Shown: positions 49,276 to 62,036, numbered from the stretch's first letter. The stretch is DNA of 64,000 nt from Acestrorhynchus altus (GCA_034509495.1 CM067507.1:30574892-30638891), one strand, 5' to 3'. Numbers and translations: made by a program. Notes: a model not told the origin generated them from the letters alone.

Positions 49276-50044
49276 CTGTAGCTCAGACAAAAGCAGACTA
49301 ATACCACTGGCATACTGCACCCTGAATTCATCCAAGCATCTGATGCACTGCTATGCCCCCCGCAACGTCTACCCAGGCCAAGTGCCCCCACTCCCTGAGG
49401 GGCAGTGCTTCCTAATAAGCTGCCCTACTGTGGACAAGAGGAATGCTTTTTGCTCCTCTCTTTGTGCTCCCTCTTCTCTCTGCATGGCCTCCAGCACCCT
49501 ATTCACAGAGCCATGAGGCGTGACAAAGGAGCGGGCGGCCTGATTAGCCAGGCCATGGTCGAGTGGCAAGGCAAGGAGCTTTGCCAGAGCATGCTGACCC
49601 TCATTGTTAAGAAATAGCTGGAGCCAACAGGCCGAATTAGAGGGTGTCAAATTTTGAATGGAAATCAAAAATTGCACACAAAAGAAGAGGCTTAATGGTT
49701 CTTTATGAAGACAAAAATGGTTCTTCTATGTAAATGCTCCAAGAACCTTCTGTAGTACCTTATTAGTGAAGAGGCAGAAGTTAAAGATTGTTTCCTATAG
49801 CTTACATTACTATGGCATGCCAGCCGACACAGTTCACAAGAGAACACTTGTGACAACTCTAAAAAATGTAGATGCTTGACTAAGGTTTCCAATGTACATG
49901 CTATGGGCCTCATACATCATCATTACTGCAGTGCTAGCAAAAATGGCTACTGGCCTAGAGAGATCCCAGTTATAGAAACCACTATGAAATCTTTATTGTA
50001 TCAGGGGGCTTGAGGAAAATGTAAGACAATCTGTACAAAGACTG

Positions 50045-51290
50045 ATGCTGAAATGTCACAAGGACATTTGACATTTGCATTCCATGTGGTACATGAGGTG
50101 GAACGAAATTATGATCTCAAGGACCCAGTTACATCCAAAAAGCAATGCATGTAAAAATAGAAATAAATAATATATTAAAATATAGGAGGGAATCATTAAA
50201 GAAATACAACAATTAAAATACCACAATAATAAATAATACTGATAATAAATAACGTGCACTAAACAGCAACATGAATCACAGATGTGAACAGATGGGTATG
50301 AACATAGCACTTTATGAGTGAAGAGCATGGATAAACTGTTGATTGTGCAGTTAAAGTGTCAAGTAGTGTTTCTCTAGTTAGAATTTAAGAGTCTTACAGC
50401 TTCAGGGAAGAAGCTTTTCCTCAGTCTGGTGGTTCTACACTTAATGCCCCACAACCTCCTGCTTGAGGGGAAAAAGTGTGTGTGCTGGGTGAGTGGTTTC
50501 CTTCACGAGGCAGCTGGTCCTCTTCCTCCATCTGGAAGTGTGAATGTCCATGGTGGCAGGGAGGCTGACTCCAACACTCCTCTGTGCAGCCTTCACTACT
50601 CTCTGCAGAGCTTTCCTAGAGCAGCTTCCATGCCACACACTGATGTTGGAGCACAGAACACTCTCCAACGCACATCTGTAAAAGGAGCTGATGACTGAGG
50701 TCTCGAGTCCTGAGACTCAACTCCCTGAGGAAATAGAGCTGCTGATGTGCCTTCCTGATCAGACTGGAAATGTTGTTGCCCCAGGTGAAGTTGTTACTGA
50801 GATGCATACCCAAGCACCTGTAACTGCAGAACACTTCCAGCACAGGTCTTCCTGAAGTCCACAATCATCTCATTCATCTTCTTCACATTGATGCAGAGAT
50901 AATTATCCCCGCACCAACCCGCCAGGTGTTCCGACCTCCTGGCTCTAGCTGGACTCTGAACTGCTGTGTCATCTGAAAATCTTACAATATGACAGCCTGA
51001 ATCGGTAGGTGAGCAGTCATATGTGAGCAATGTGAAAAGGAGGGGGCTCACCACACAGCCCTGAGGGGAGCCAGTGCTGAGGATTTTGGTGGATGAGGAA
51101 ATGTTTGGGGATCCTCACAGACTGCAGCCTGTGGTTAGGCTGTCCAGGACCCAATTACAGAGGGAGGAGTTGAAGATATTAAACAGCACCTCAGAAAGCT
51201 GGTCAGCACAGTCACTCAGCACCTTCCCAGTGGTGTTGTCTAGGCCAGTATGATGTCAGACACTGGTAAATAGTTTCAGGAAACATCTAA
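50045..51290 (-). pseudogene. L2/Rex-like LINE, 5'-truncated and decayed
   Basis: Read from 51290 leftward, reverse-transcriptase motifs appear in order: VSPLLFTLLTYDC (for GVLSPLLFTLYTND), IVRFSDDTAV (the FADDT box, with Ala changed to Ser), RSEHLAGWCGDNYLCINVKK (for LxxWCxxNxLxLNVxKT), MIVDFRK, then after a frame change LGMHLSNNFTWGNNISSLIRK, SVWHGSC, RKALQRVVKAAQR and THPAHTLF. The 3' end near 50080-50110 reads AATTTCGTTCCACCTCATGT, a typical LINE terminus. Frameshifts and stops make it inactive. The endonuclease half is missing. Confidence 0.85.
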
Positions 51291-52109
51291 TTGACATTAT
51301 TTTTAGCCAAAGGAGGAAACATCTTGTAGGCCATGGGGTGTCCTAACATTTTCCTCACAAGAACATTGCATTTCTATACATTACAAGTGATTTTTAAAAT
51401 ACAGTTCTTCACTGTTTAGTTATATCATCTCCACTTCTCAATATAGTAAACATGAAGTTCAAATGTCCATATGTCCGTATGTCAAAGGTGTTCGTGGGGT
51501 ATCCTAAATTTCACATGACTACACCTAGTTTGCATTGAAGTCAATGAAGTCAATTTATTCCTCTCCTAAATGAAGTGGCAGCTGAGAATATGTACAAGAG
51601 TGCATTTTGTTAGCTGAAATCTTCATCTGTATGAGTGTAACCACCCCCAAAACAATCTCTTAAACCCCTAGATGAAATGCACCTGCATCCTCACAGACCC
51701 ACCTGTGCAGCCCTTGTTTGGTGGAAGCTGAGGGCTCTTGTGGAGAAGAAATGAGACAGTAATAAAGCTGAAGCCTCTCTAAGCTGCAATACATGCAGGA
51801 GTGAATGCAAAAGCACACAAGGAAAGAGTTACAAATGCGAGAGCACATCTCCACCCCATCATCGCTCCCCAGGAGACCACAAAACTAACCAGCCTGGCTT
51901 TTTCACACGCCACCCTGAATCATCCGGGCCACATCGCTGCTACTGCTCCCTTTGGCCCCCTGCACCGTCTCCCACTCGGATAATCCTCCTCCAGCTTTCA
52001 CCTCCCATTTCTCCCTCTTTAAGAAAGAGGAATCGGAGAAAGCAAAAGAAAAGGACAGGATAGAAACTGGAAAAGAGTTAGAAAAAGAGGAAAAGCTCTT
52101 CAGCTCTCT

Positions 52110-52400
52110 TTGATTTCCACTGTTCCTCTCTTTTCAACCACAGTCCCTGTCCTTAGCCTGTCCCTCAAATTCCTTTTCCTCTTTTACAAGTCCTGTCTTT
52201 TCTACCTCAGTCCATGTTTTTAGATGGTCCCTCTCTTGTGCTCTCTCTTGTTCTATTCCCCATGTTCCTGTCTTTTTCTAACTCAATGCCCATCTGTAGC
52301 ATATCCCTCTCCTATGTTCAGTCATTTCAATCCCCTTCTTTTGTTCATTTTTTTCCACCTCAGTCCTTGTTTCTAGCCTGTTCTTCTTTTATGTTCTGCA
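52110..52400. repeat. Degenerate ~67-77 bp pyrimidine-rich minisatellite
   Basis: The word CCWCAGTCCNTGT..TTAGCCTGTCC recurs with its CAGTCC (or CAATGC) at 52141, 52208, 52284 and 52361, spacings of 67, 76 and 77 nt. It lies inside a C/T-rich block (52090-52705). The 127-codon open frame is an artefact of it. Confidence 0.7.
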
Positions 52401-55146
52401 TTCTGCCCCTCTACCTCTCTACCTTTTTCTCCTTCCTATTCACGCTCTCTATTTCTCTTTTGTCTCTGCCCATCTTTGTCCTTCCATCTTTCCCTCCCTT
52501 TCTCTTTCTCCATGTCTCTCTTTCTCCCTCTATTTCTGTCTCAACCTTTGTCCCTTTATTTCTCCCTTCCTCTGTCTCTTTTTCTTTGCCTCTTTAACTT
52601 CCTCTGTGAAGAACAAGAGCAAACCTTACAGCTGTTTCTTCTCTCTGACTGACCATCTACTTTTTTCTCACACTCATTCTCTCTCTCTTCCTCTTCTCTC
52701 TCTACAGTCATGGTGCAACACAGGGATCCTTTGTATCTTAACAGCGATGTTTCACAGCTACACCAAATGCACTACTCAAACGTGTTCAGGCGGTCGAAAT
52801 GAGTCCATTCATCTATAATTTCTTACAATAACAGTGAATTCTGACATGAAACACAATACCAATTATTCTAATCAGATTAATTTTGCTTTTTCATGTAAAA
52901 ATATTCACTTTTTTCATCATTAAGTACGTGCTGCAAAAAAAATCTCATAAATCAGTGCAAAAAGATATTCTCCCCATAAACCAGCAAATGACTCACAGCA
53001 GTTTACCTTCATTTTGGAAAAGCAAAACGGAGACCAGTGGTTCACTGCCTCATTCAGAAACGTTTTAGGAGCACCTTCTCACACAGCCTGAATAGCTCAC
53101 TTTGAGATGCTTCTGAGCTACTTTTGGGGCGCCAAATATAAACGTATTACACTGCAGCAGGCTTGAAATGTCACTTTATATGTGATGAACAGAAAATATG
53201 AATGCACTTTTTAGAGATGCACTAGTATTTTTGCTTATTTAATCAATGTTAATGTCATATTTATTACTAGGACTGTTTAAAATGTCTAAAATGAGAATCA
53301 GGCTCAGCACATCAGCTGCAGATAATTGGAACATGATTACAGAGGGTTTTTAGTTAGGTTTGCTATTGATTGCAGAAGTCCCCATGGCAAAGGACCAATA
53401 CAGGGAAGAAAGTCTTGCTATATAAATAAATAGATTAATTCATTAATAAATAAAATTAATGGCATCACTACTTACAATTACTGAAATCACAAAAAGCTGC
53501 GTGTACTGAAAACATCCCTTAAAGGAAAGCTAGGAAACAGATGGGAACTGAAAACATGCAGCATGTCCATCTGCAGCTGTTCTATGAGTTAAGAGCCATA
53601 ACAGAAGCGAAGTATAGACCTTAATGCATTAATAAAGCCCTGCTCTCCATCTCGTTCCTCCTGCATTAATATTGTTTACTTACTGTCTGGGAGTTTAGGG
53701 TCTGATCTCTTCCACAAACAGTGCTTGGCTGCTGTCCATAAAGATGCTACAAGAAGTACACAGAAGCTGAACTGACACATGCTGACGGACCCAAACAAAC
53801 AGCTTACAGCAATGTTTAAAAGCCTGACACAGTTAATCTTTGGGCAAACTGCACATAGAACAGTTCTAGGCAGAGCTTCGTCATTCTCTGGAATCAAATT
53901 AAGCCGGCTATGCTCTCTAGGTTTTAATCCCAGATAATTCAGTTAGACTCCCGAGACAGCAAAGCGCATGTTGGGGTGATTTGTAGGAATCCGTAGTGAA
54001 ATGAAAAGTAATGGGTGAGAAGACATCAGAGAAAAACATAAGATGAAGAAAAAAAAACACACAAAATTAGACCTGCTAACTACCTCTGTTTAACATGGAA
54101 GAGGTTATTTTGAGTGATGCCCTAGAGGAAGCACTGTTCGTCTCATAATAGACATGTGTTTAAAATCTTTGCTTTCTTTATGGCATCAGTTAAATAAGGT
54201 TTTGTATCAACTTAATTTTTTAAAAGTGAAGGGCAGAGAATTCACTCTCAGGCCAACTTCAGTAAATTCCTGACTCTTTATTGAGCGTAGGGAGGTGAGT
54301 GCCAGACTGGCCAGTTGACTGACAGTGGCAGACTCCACAAAGAGAGAGGGCAAGTCTGAAAAGAAGCTGGTTTAATCCAGCCTCATTGATTAGAAGCCAC
54401 TTGTACTCTAACACAGAGAGAAAGAGAGAGAAAGAGACAGAGAGCATGCTGCAACATACTCAAAGCAAACCCACAGGGCTAAAAGTCTCAGTCCTTCAGC
54501 CAGCCACCCAGAAAGAGGTGACTGGAGGTGGCCACTGCAGGGCTGGACGCGATCAATGACAAAGACATAATGAAATAATGAACCTCTGCCAGGTCCTCCA
54601 ACAAGACACCCCTATAATGGCTGGTTGAGATGTGCGCTGTGGGTGGCATAAACAAAAGGTGGTAAAACAAATCGCTGAGTTCTTGGCCTGTCACAATAAT
54701 TACGTTACACACAGGATCCTGATCATTTGTGCTGACCTCATTCCAGCCAAAAAGTTTGGAAGGGTAAATCCGAACTTGGTTTTAAAGCTGTGTTCCAAGG
54801 CTCTGGTGTGGACATTTTGGCTTTAAGTCAAATGAGTGAGGGGAGCCCATAAAGGTGAAAGTGGTCAGCCTGGTTTTCAAACCTATTAGTTGCCAGAAAG
54901 CTAAAACATAACCATCCCGTTCCATTTCCCTAGCAGGGAACATAAAGCTTATATCATTGCTGACCAATGAAAAACATCTCCAACATGGTTACTTTATACG
55001 AGAAGGTGAAATATTCTTAACTTCGAATGAAGGTTAACGTAAAATATGTTTAATCCAAGCAATTTAGAGCTTTTTTTTATGGGCCTGTTCATGAAGAATC
55101 ATTTACACAGCGTACAGAGATGCTGCAGGGTTCAAACAATGGAGAA

Positions 55147-55177
55147 AATAATAAATAAATAAATAAATAAATAAAAA
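55147..55177. repeat. (AAAT)n microsatellite
   Basis: Seven AAAT units. Confidence 0.9.
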
Positions 55178-55349
55178 AGGTACGCATTTTTCACTGGACA
55201 GCACAAACTCAAACTTGCACACACACACAGCTTAACTCATTATATACCAAAAGAGGCTGAGTAACACTTAATTAAAAACAGATTAATTACCTGTTAAATG
55301 AGGAATAAAAAAAGAAATTAAGTAAATAAGAGTAAGGTGATGCATGTGT

Positions 55350-55680
55350 TGCCTCTCATGGCAGGGCTTCCGACTGGAATTTTTCAGCAGGATAATGTGT
55401 GCTCATCCCCACACAACAAGGGTTTCCAAGGAATGTCTCTGCCAGATTGCAGCCCTTCCTTGGTCAGCCTGGTCACCAGATTTATCATCAACTGAACATT
55501 TATGGGAGCAGCTGGAAGGCCAGTTTTAGCTAACTATGAGTGTGCAGGATCTACAGGTCCAGCTGTAACATCTGCGGGCAAATGTGCTCCAGGATGCCAT
55601 TGGGAATCTGTAGGGCTCTATGCCCAAACATATCTGATCTATTATCCAGGTTAGAGGCAGCTCACAGTTTGCATTGCAAA
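55350..55680 (+). pseudogene. Mariner/Tc1-like transposase C-terminal relic
   Basis: Reads FQQDNVCSSPHN-like, then TRVSKECLCQIAALPWSAWS, then PDLSSTEHLWEQLEGQF (55420-55527). It matches the Tc1/mariner block QDNARPHTARV...LPWPARSPDLSPIEHLWDxLGR, including the second catalytic Asp and the SPDLSPIEH turn. Further on, after an in-frame stop, MSVQDLQVQL and ANVLQDAIGNL follow, the usual C-terminal end. It has a few substitutions (Pro-Ile to Ser-Thr) and stops; the N-terminal two thirds are absent. Confidence 0.85.
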
Positions 55681-56642
55681 TATGATCATTGCATTCACAC
55701 ACACAAAGTTTCATTTGATTTCAACTTCCTAGTGTTTTTTTTCTGAGTGTAGCTATTGTGACAGGTTGTGAGAACACCATAGTTATAAACAGCAGTAGCA
55801 GTCATCCTGAAGCCTGAATACTGCCCAGGTATCTGTTCATTTCTACAGAAAACATATCAGAATACACAAAGTATCCTAAAAAAATACATTGACACAATTT
55901 GACAAGTAATGCATGCAGAGTGTGTGGTCAAAGCAAGGACACTTCAGCAATGGAGACACTATAGAGTGGTGAGGAGAACCTCGAGATGGTCTTCAGAACA
56001 AGTAGCCGAGGCACTGAAAAATTCACACAGTGGACATTATCTTCAATAGATTTTGAAACAGACCCTCGACAGTTGAAGTGATGGCTCCTAAAAAAGTGGC
56101 CGTCACTCGTGAGCGATGCCGGCTTTCACAGAAATGGACAGACAGGAATCTGTGGACACTCCGACAGACTCCAAGGAGCCGGTGGGTTTGTGTGAGGGAG
56201 CAGGCGGCCAAGAGAGCATGCCTGAAGGGGCACAAGCAGAAGTGCCTGTGCCAAGCCTGTGCCAATTAACAGCCTGCTCAACCACACACACACACACAGC
56301 TCAAGAGAGCAGCCTGGCTAATGGCTTTAGCAAGCCCAGCATGGAATGGTGGAAAACGAGGGATGAGGAATGAGTTCACGTCTCCAACATCAGCTAGTGA
56401 GAGAGAGGGAGAGAGGGAGAGAGAGGGGCAGACAAAGACCCTAGAGCTGGACATCTTGTCCAAAACACACCATTGGACACACACACAATGAGCATCAGCG
56501 ACAGCAACACTGCATCTGGTTTGTATGGTAGAGTCTAGGAGACATGGCTGCTGTAGGCATCTCAACTTCCAGCTGTTCCTCTGCAGCTCATCAAAATTCC
56601 AGAGGCCATGCTCTGAAGGCCTTTAATACACTGAGCCACGGC

Positions 56643-56644
<2 letters not shown>

Positions 56645-56691
<47 letters not shown>
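56645..56691. repeat. (CA)n microsatellite
   Basis: About 24 pure CA units. Confidence 0.95.
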
Positions 56692-56693
<2 letters not shown>

Positions 56694-56838
56694 TAAGCTG
56701 ATCCCAGTGCCAAAAAAGAACAAGCAGCAAAATGAAAAAGCCAGAAACACCAGGGCTTTCTGAAACAAAGGGGGCACTTGTTCTACCAAAGAGAAGCACA
56801 ATCCACGAGCAGAGGTGTGTGCTGGACCTGCTCTTTAT

Positions 56839-56839
<1 letters not shown>

Positions 56840-56895
<56 letters not shown>
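56840..56895. repeat. (CA)n microsatellite
   Basis: About 28 pure CA units, 150 nt from the previous array. Confidence 0.95.
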
Positions 56896-56898
<3 letters not shown>

Positions 56899-57079
56899 TT
56901 AATGTCATAGAATGTGAGAACATGAGCTCCTTTATACACAAGTGAGCCAAAATGTTTCAAGGACTTGTTTAATATGATGCTGGTCCTCTACCTGCCTCAA
57001 AACAAGCTCATTGGACAACAGCACAAAGATGTTACTAAGAGAGAAGCAAAGTGGAGCCGTGAGCCGCACCTTTAGGACC

Positions 57080-57500
57080 TTAGGCCAATTTTGTGGGATG
57101 TTTTTGTAATTTTGTATTTTTATTAACCAAAGAATTAGAAAGGTATTTATAGGAGACTCGTGCCTGATACTGTTCTTTTCATGAGATCCTAGACTTCTCA
57201 AATATTTATTTAAATATTATTCAATATTTGCATGAATTTCACCATGTTTTGATCAACAGTTTAATTGCATCTATCAATTAAACTATAAATTGATCATCAA
57301 GAGTGTTTTTGAGCTGAAAATGCAATAATTTTGATGCATTATTTGTTGAGCATATATACATGGACAAAGCAGTAAACATGCACTGGAAAACAACTTAATC
57401 TGGTATTTAATTCTGGAAACGAGTGAATTCTATCAGTTTTCTGAGCTGGATTACTCACATAATTCATCACACAATCTTGAGAGCATGGTCAGACAGGGTA
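57080..57500. repeat. Interspersed repeat family A, copy 2
   Basis: Shares with 4430-5010, in the same order, GGCC.ATTTTGTGGG-like start, GATCCTAGACTTCTCAAATAT, ATTTGCATGAATTTCACCATGTT, ACATGCACTGGAA, TGGTATTTAATTC and TTTTCTGAGCTGGATTAC...TTCATCACACAATC. Spacing between blocks is similar in both copies, which argues for one ancestral element of at least 420 nt. Confidence 0.6.
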
Positions 57501-57529
57501 AGTCTTCATTAGTTTTATATATGATATGA

Positions 57530-57600
57530 TACTGCATTTCATAGGCTGTACCTGTACTCATTACAATGACAATAAAGCTGAATCTGATCTAATATAACAT
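57530..57600 (+). mobile_element. LINE-type 3' tail
   Basis: GCATTTCATAGGCTGTACCTG, TACTCATTACAATGACAATAAAG: the ATGACAATAAA ending common to fish LINE tails, immediately after the family A copy. Confidence 0.5.
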
Positions 57601-59039
57601 GTGTGTCATGTCTGTTACTCAAATTACTCTGATCCTGATGTACGAAGCCTGGAAAATGGCATGCAACTGCCCACAAAGTGCAGATCTCTTGATGTAAAGA
57701 AACAGGTCTCACTGGAAGGTCACTAGGTGACCTTTCATCACTCCAACCTCCGTTTTTGACATTCAACAGTGGACAGGGGTTATCATGAGCACTCTGACCA
57801 GTCTCTGGCTATGCGCTGTAACAGCTTAGTCACGTTACTCTATTTAAATATTTCTATGACTTAAATTCAGACCCAGATGGGATAGCGTTCATTACATTCA
57901 CACATTGAAGTGAGGGTAACACATCGATGTTGCAGAATTTGGTTTGCACCTCCTCTCATTGCTGTCAGCAGGAACTCACCACTGCTGACTGGGAGATTCC
58001 CACAAGCTTTACCATTACAGAGATTCTCCAACCCAGTTTGGTTCTAATCAAAGTCACTCAGGTCTTTTCCCCTCATTCAACATAATGACAGTGAGAACTG
58101 ACTGTTCGCTTACTGTAGCAGATATTCCCCACTTTAACAAGCGTGTTTGTTATGAGATAATAAGCAACATTCATCACATCTGTGAGTGGTCATGTTTTGG
58201 CTTAGCAGCTCAGTCAATATTCTGATCTTAACATTAAAATAACTTTCTAATATACTTTTTTGCTTCATGGTCTGCTGCTGATGCCAAATGCTGTTCTCTG
58301 TAGTACAGTAAACTTATAATCACCTAAGGTTTATACACACATACAGTCTTATGCAAACTTTTGGGCACCCTGGTCATATTACGTTTGGTTGATTCTCTAA
58401 AAATAGGTCAACACATCTTCTTAAAGAAAAAATGATATATATTATACATATATATATGTATAAATAATATGTTCATTATTTTTTTTTTTTGGCTGAATTT
58501 AACATATTGTTATATTATGTATATTGTACTTACATATTCCAAACATATTTTAAAATTGTTTCTAAAATATTAAATATAATTATGTTAAAGCACAATTTCT
58601 GTTTATCTGATCAAATCAATGTATTGTGAAAAATATAATACCAAGTTAAATAACATATATTTTACATTTCAGTTTTTCATAAATATAAGTATAAATTTCA
58701 ACATATATGCATTTATATACAACTTAAATAAACAGCAGTTATATACATTTAATATATTACGTTATTTTCAAATTTATATAACCTGTTAGTATAGTTGTTA
58801 AGTGTACCCATCCACGAAAGGTTCTATAAAAGAGAGGTTCTATTTGGCAGCCCTAATAAAATGCACCACATATAATATACTGTATATGTAAAAACCCACC
58901 GTGTAAAAAAATGTTGTTGCATTTAGCTGGTTTAAAAACCATTGCTCAAAGTCAGCACCACTTTACCTGCTTTTTGTCCTGAAAATGTCTGAAAACAAAG
59001 AACTACACATACACACAAGCAGACACACAGGCACACGTC

Positions 59040-59330
59040 CCCGCTCTCGTTTCAAGTGGTAATATTTCACCATGGCTGAATATGTGAATGAGCTTTAGAT
59101 GCAGATTTACGCCTGTCTGACACCAGCCAACCAGACGAGAGGTCATATTTCATCGCCTCCGACACACACAATAATCAGACTCTGCTTAGCAATTATGCTG
59201 CACTTAATGCAAATAGATGAGCTCGGGGAATCAGCATTTGAATGGGGGGAGGCCTTCTGCTAGCGCCAGCTTATTACACACAACGCTGACCTCACTCTTC
59301 ACACAAAGCACCTTCCAGCCTCTCTCGACT
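59040..59330. promoter_or_regulatory. Candidate conserved non-coding island
   Basis: Repeat-free DNA with CAATAATCAGACTCTGC, TTAGCAATTATGCTGCAC and TTAATGCAAATAGATGAGC, which contains an octamer (ATGCAAAT) for POU proteins. This is a composition-based guess. Confidence 0.2.
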
Positions 59331-60275
59331 GGATGAGTGGAGATGGCAAGACCACCTGCCTGGGTCCAACGAGGTGTAGAGGTGGGCAGCATTGGGTCTC
59401 TACTAGTGGACCTTGAAAATTGTCGCGTTGCTTCACATCTGTTGCATGATTTAGTTCAGATTTGATGTAAATCTGCTGAAGGCATCATGTGGTCTGGGTA
59501 TTCTTGGGCACCAGTGACAGGTTTACATTACATGGCCTTCACTAATACACTAAGCAGATGAGAGAGCAGCGATGAGTGGCTGTATAGTGGCCACGTGTAA
59601 TCCGTATAAACACAAAAAAACACATGGCTGGAGAAAAGCCTCTACATTTACGAACCTTCAAACCAAAGGTTCCACGAAAATTGCCGTAATACACAAAAAA
59701 AAAATAGATGTTCATCATCCAATATGTTTTTTCACTTCAGACATAACATTCCTATTGTTATGCTGTATTTTTTTTTTCACGCATTGGAATCTATGTCACA
59801 ATAAAATGACACAGGGTGATAATGGCTGCAGTTCATGACCGAGCATTTACGTCAATCAGCTACATATATAATTAATTTCTTTGCACTAATCCAGTAAAAG
59901 GTTATTAAAAAGTAGTTTTCTGTATCTATATTGTATGACAGAGTGGTTGCATTGAGCTTGATGGGCCCTGCCTAAAATAAAAAATGCAACAAATAAACAG
60001 TGTAAGAGAATTGCCTGTTTTGGTCCAGACTGCTCCCAGGGCTCAAACTTATTTTTTTATATGGTTGTTTAATCATGCATTATTCATAGAAAATAACAGT
60101 TAGTGTGAAACTGTGAGTGGTGCAAACTGACAAACTGAAGGCTGGAAGCAAATCATAATTTATTTATTTATATTTTTAATATAAAATAAGGTTTGCATTT
60201 TAAATAAATATGCTCTGTGTAACCAGGGATACACATATAGTCCTGAATAATAATGGTTTGATTTAAAATATATTG

Positions 60276-60321
60276 TTTATTATTATTATTATTATTATTA
60301 TTATTGTTGTTGTTGTTGTTG
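60276..60321. repeat. (TTA)n(TTG)n trinucleotide microsatellite
   Basis: About ten TTA units then six TTG units. Confidence 0.95.
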
Positions 60322-60779
60322 ATAATGATAATAATTATTAATTATAGGTTATTTAAAAAATAGGTGATATTTGAAATGCAAATGTAATTTCACATTTATT
60401 ATTCACATCTTTCCCTCTCTTTTCTTCTATCTATCTATCTTTCTACTTCTAGCCCTCCATGGGCCACATGCTCTTATTAAGCAGTGAGGAAGATGGGGGA
60501 ATCTGTGTTGCCATGGCCTCTTTGAAACAAAAAGAGCAGTGAGGGAGAAAGGGAGAGCAGGAGCAGAGATGGCTGGCTGTGTTTATGTGCAGATGGGTGT
60601 GCATTGTTCCTCTCTCCTGTATGTGTGTTTGACTACATTAAGTGAGAGGAAAGGCATTTATGAGAATGCAGTTATGGCGTGTTTAGCTGCCCCCCAGTGC
60701 AAGGGACTTGTGAGAGAAGCAATAGCCAGGGCTAAAACCAGTTTGATGGAGCTACTGGACTTCAGTGGCTGAGTATCTG

Positions 60780-61240
60780 TCAACAAGAGCACTACATAAA
60801 ACTGGTCTGTATGGGAGCACTGGATAGAAAGAAACCATAAGCAAACATTCAAACATGTCTGGAGTTTGATTAAAAGCATCAAAGGCTTAGAACGTTTTTG
60901 GGCAAACAGTGTCCATTCCTCAGGAGACAATGAAGCAATGAAGCATGGAGGTGGACTGATGAACAGACGGACAGGGCAAAATACGACTTGCTTCAGTTTA
61001 AAAAAAAACAAAAAAAACAAAGACAGACAGGACTGGTTGAACATCAACAAAGGTGAAAGTTTTCCTGCAGCCTGGTCAAAGCCCAAATCTCAGTCCAGAT
61101 AAGATGATATGGTTTGCAGTCCACAACAACCTGAACAACCTGGAGCAAATCTTTGATGCCTTAATGATGAAAAGGCTTCAACTGAAGAGATAAGATTAGA
61201 GAAAGTCTGACCATTATGTTCAAACCACGATCAATCGTGC
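60780..61240 (+). pseudogene. Tc1-like element relic
   Basis: CATGGAGGTGGACTGATG (60943-60960) is a decayed GGTGG.TCxxTxATG block, and AGCCTGGTCAAAGCCCAAATC then TCAGTCCAGATAAGATGATATGG (61069-61111) corresponds to the WPSQSPDLNPI.K.LWF region. Then ACAACCTGAACAACCTGGAGCAAATC and CAAACCACGATCAATC follow. Frames are broken throughout. Confidence 0.5.
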
Positions 61241-61401
61241 AGACCTGATTTTCATAGTTAGAATTTTCAAATTCAAAAATGTGAACCATACCAGGAAACC
61301 AAATTAATTGAACTCTATCAATGCTGCCAAGAAGGGTAGTCTAATATCCAACCAGATTTCTGCCAGCAGCTTGCTGATAGCTACCGATGAGGGTGCACAT
61401 G

Positions 61402-61405
<4 letters not shown>

Positions 61406-61438
<33 letters not shown>
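61406..61438. repeat. (GT)n microsatellite
   Basis: About 16 GT units. Confidence 0.95.
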
Positions 61439-61441
<3 letters not shown>

Positions 61442-61479
61442 AGTGTGGATGTGCATATGTGTCTCCTTCTGTTTTCCTC

Positions 61480-61920
61480 CACTTGCTGAGGCCCATTATT
61501 AAATTAGGACTCCCAGTCCTCTTCTGGGACCCAGCATAAGGGATGGGGAGGGGTCAGAGGTGATGACCTTTGGTAATGGCCAAGCAGTAGGATGAGTGGG
61601 AAGTCCTGGCCTGGAGCATCATTTCAATTATTTTACCAATGTTGGGTCACAATCAATGAGCAGGTCAGTGAGTTGGCATATGCAGACAGATGGGAAAGCA
61701 AAAGTAGCCTAAAAGCCTGGTCTGACAGAACATGCCAAAGAAAAAAACATCTACTGACCTATAATTTACCTTCCTCGGTCTGACTGACCGCTGCGCCAGG
61801 CAAAAACGCCAGCCCCCATCATCAGGAAATGAGTGAATTATGAATGGCGGATTATTAATGTCTATTCAGGTTCAGGCCAGATGCTCAGTGGTTAAGTGCC
61901 CACGAAATAACGAGTGAAGG
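61480..61920. promoter_or_regulatory. Candidate conserved non-coding island
   Basis: Repeat-free stretch between two microsatellites. It contains CCCATTATTAAATTAGGAC, TCATTTCAATTATTTTACC, CCAGCCCCCATCATCAGGAA and GCGGATTATTAATGTC. No coding frame was seen. This is a composition-based guess. Confidence 0.2.
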
Positions 61921-61986
61921 GTGAAGGAGGGGGGAATGAAAGAGGTAGACATGTAGAGAGAGAGGAGGGAGACAAAGAAGGGAAAT

Positions 61987-61991
<5 letters not shown>

Positions 61992-62036
<45 letters not shown>
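61992..62036. repeat. (GA)n microsatellite
   Basis: About 22 GA units. Confidence 0.95.

Noticed and set aside
49144..49677. Two consecutive minus-strand open frames in the same phase, separated by a stop
   Set aside because: Considered as a broken gene or missed pard3 exon. The peptide does not resemble PARD3 or any family I know, and the plus strand is equally open over part of it.
56078..56373. Overlapping open frames with a protein-like composition
   Set aside because: No family resemblance, and three frames on the two strands are open over the same bases. Likely chance.
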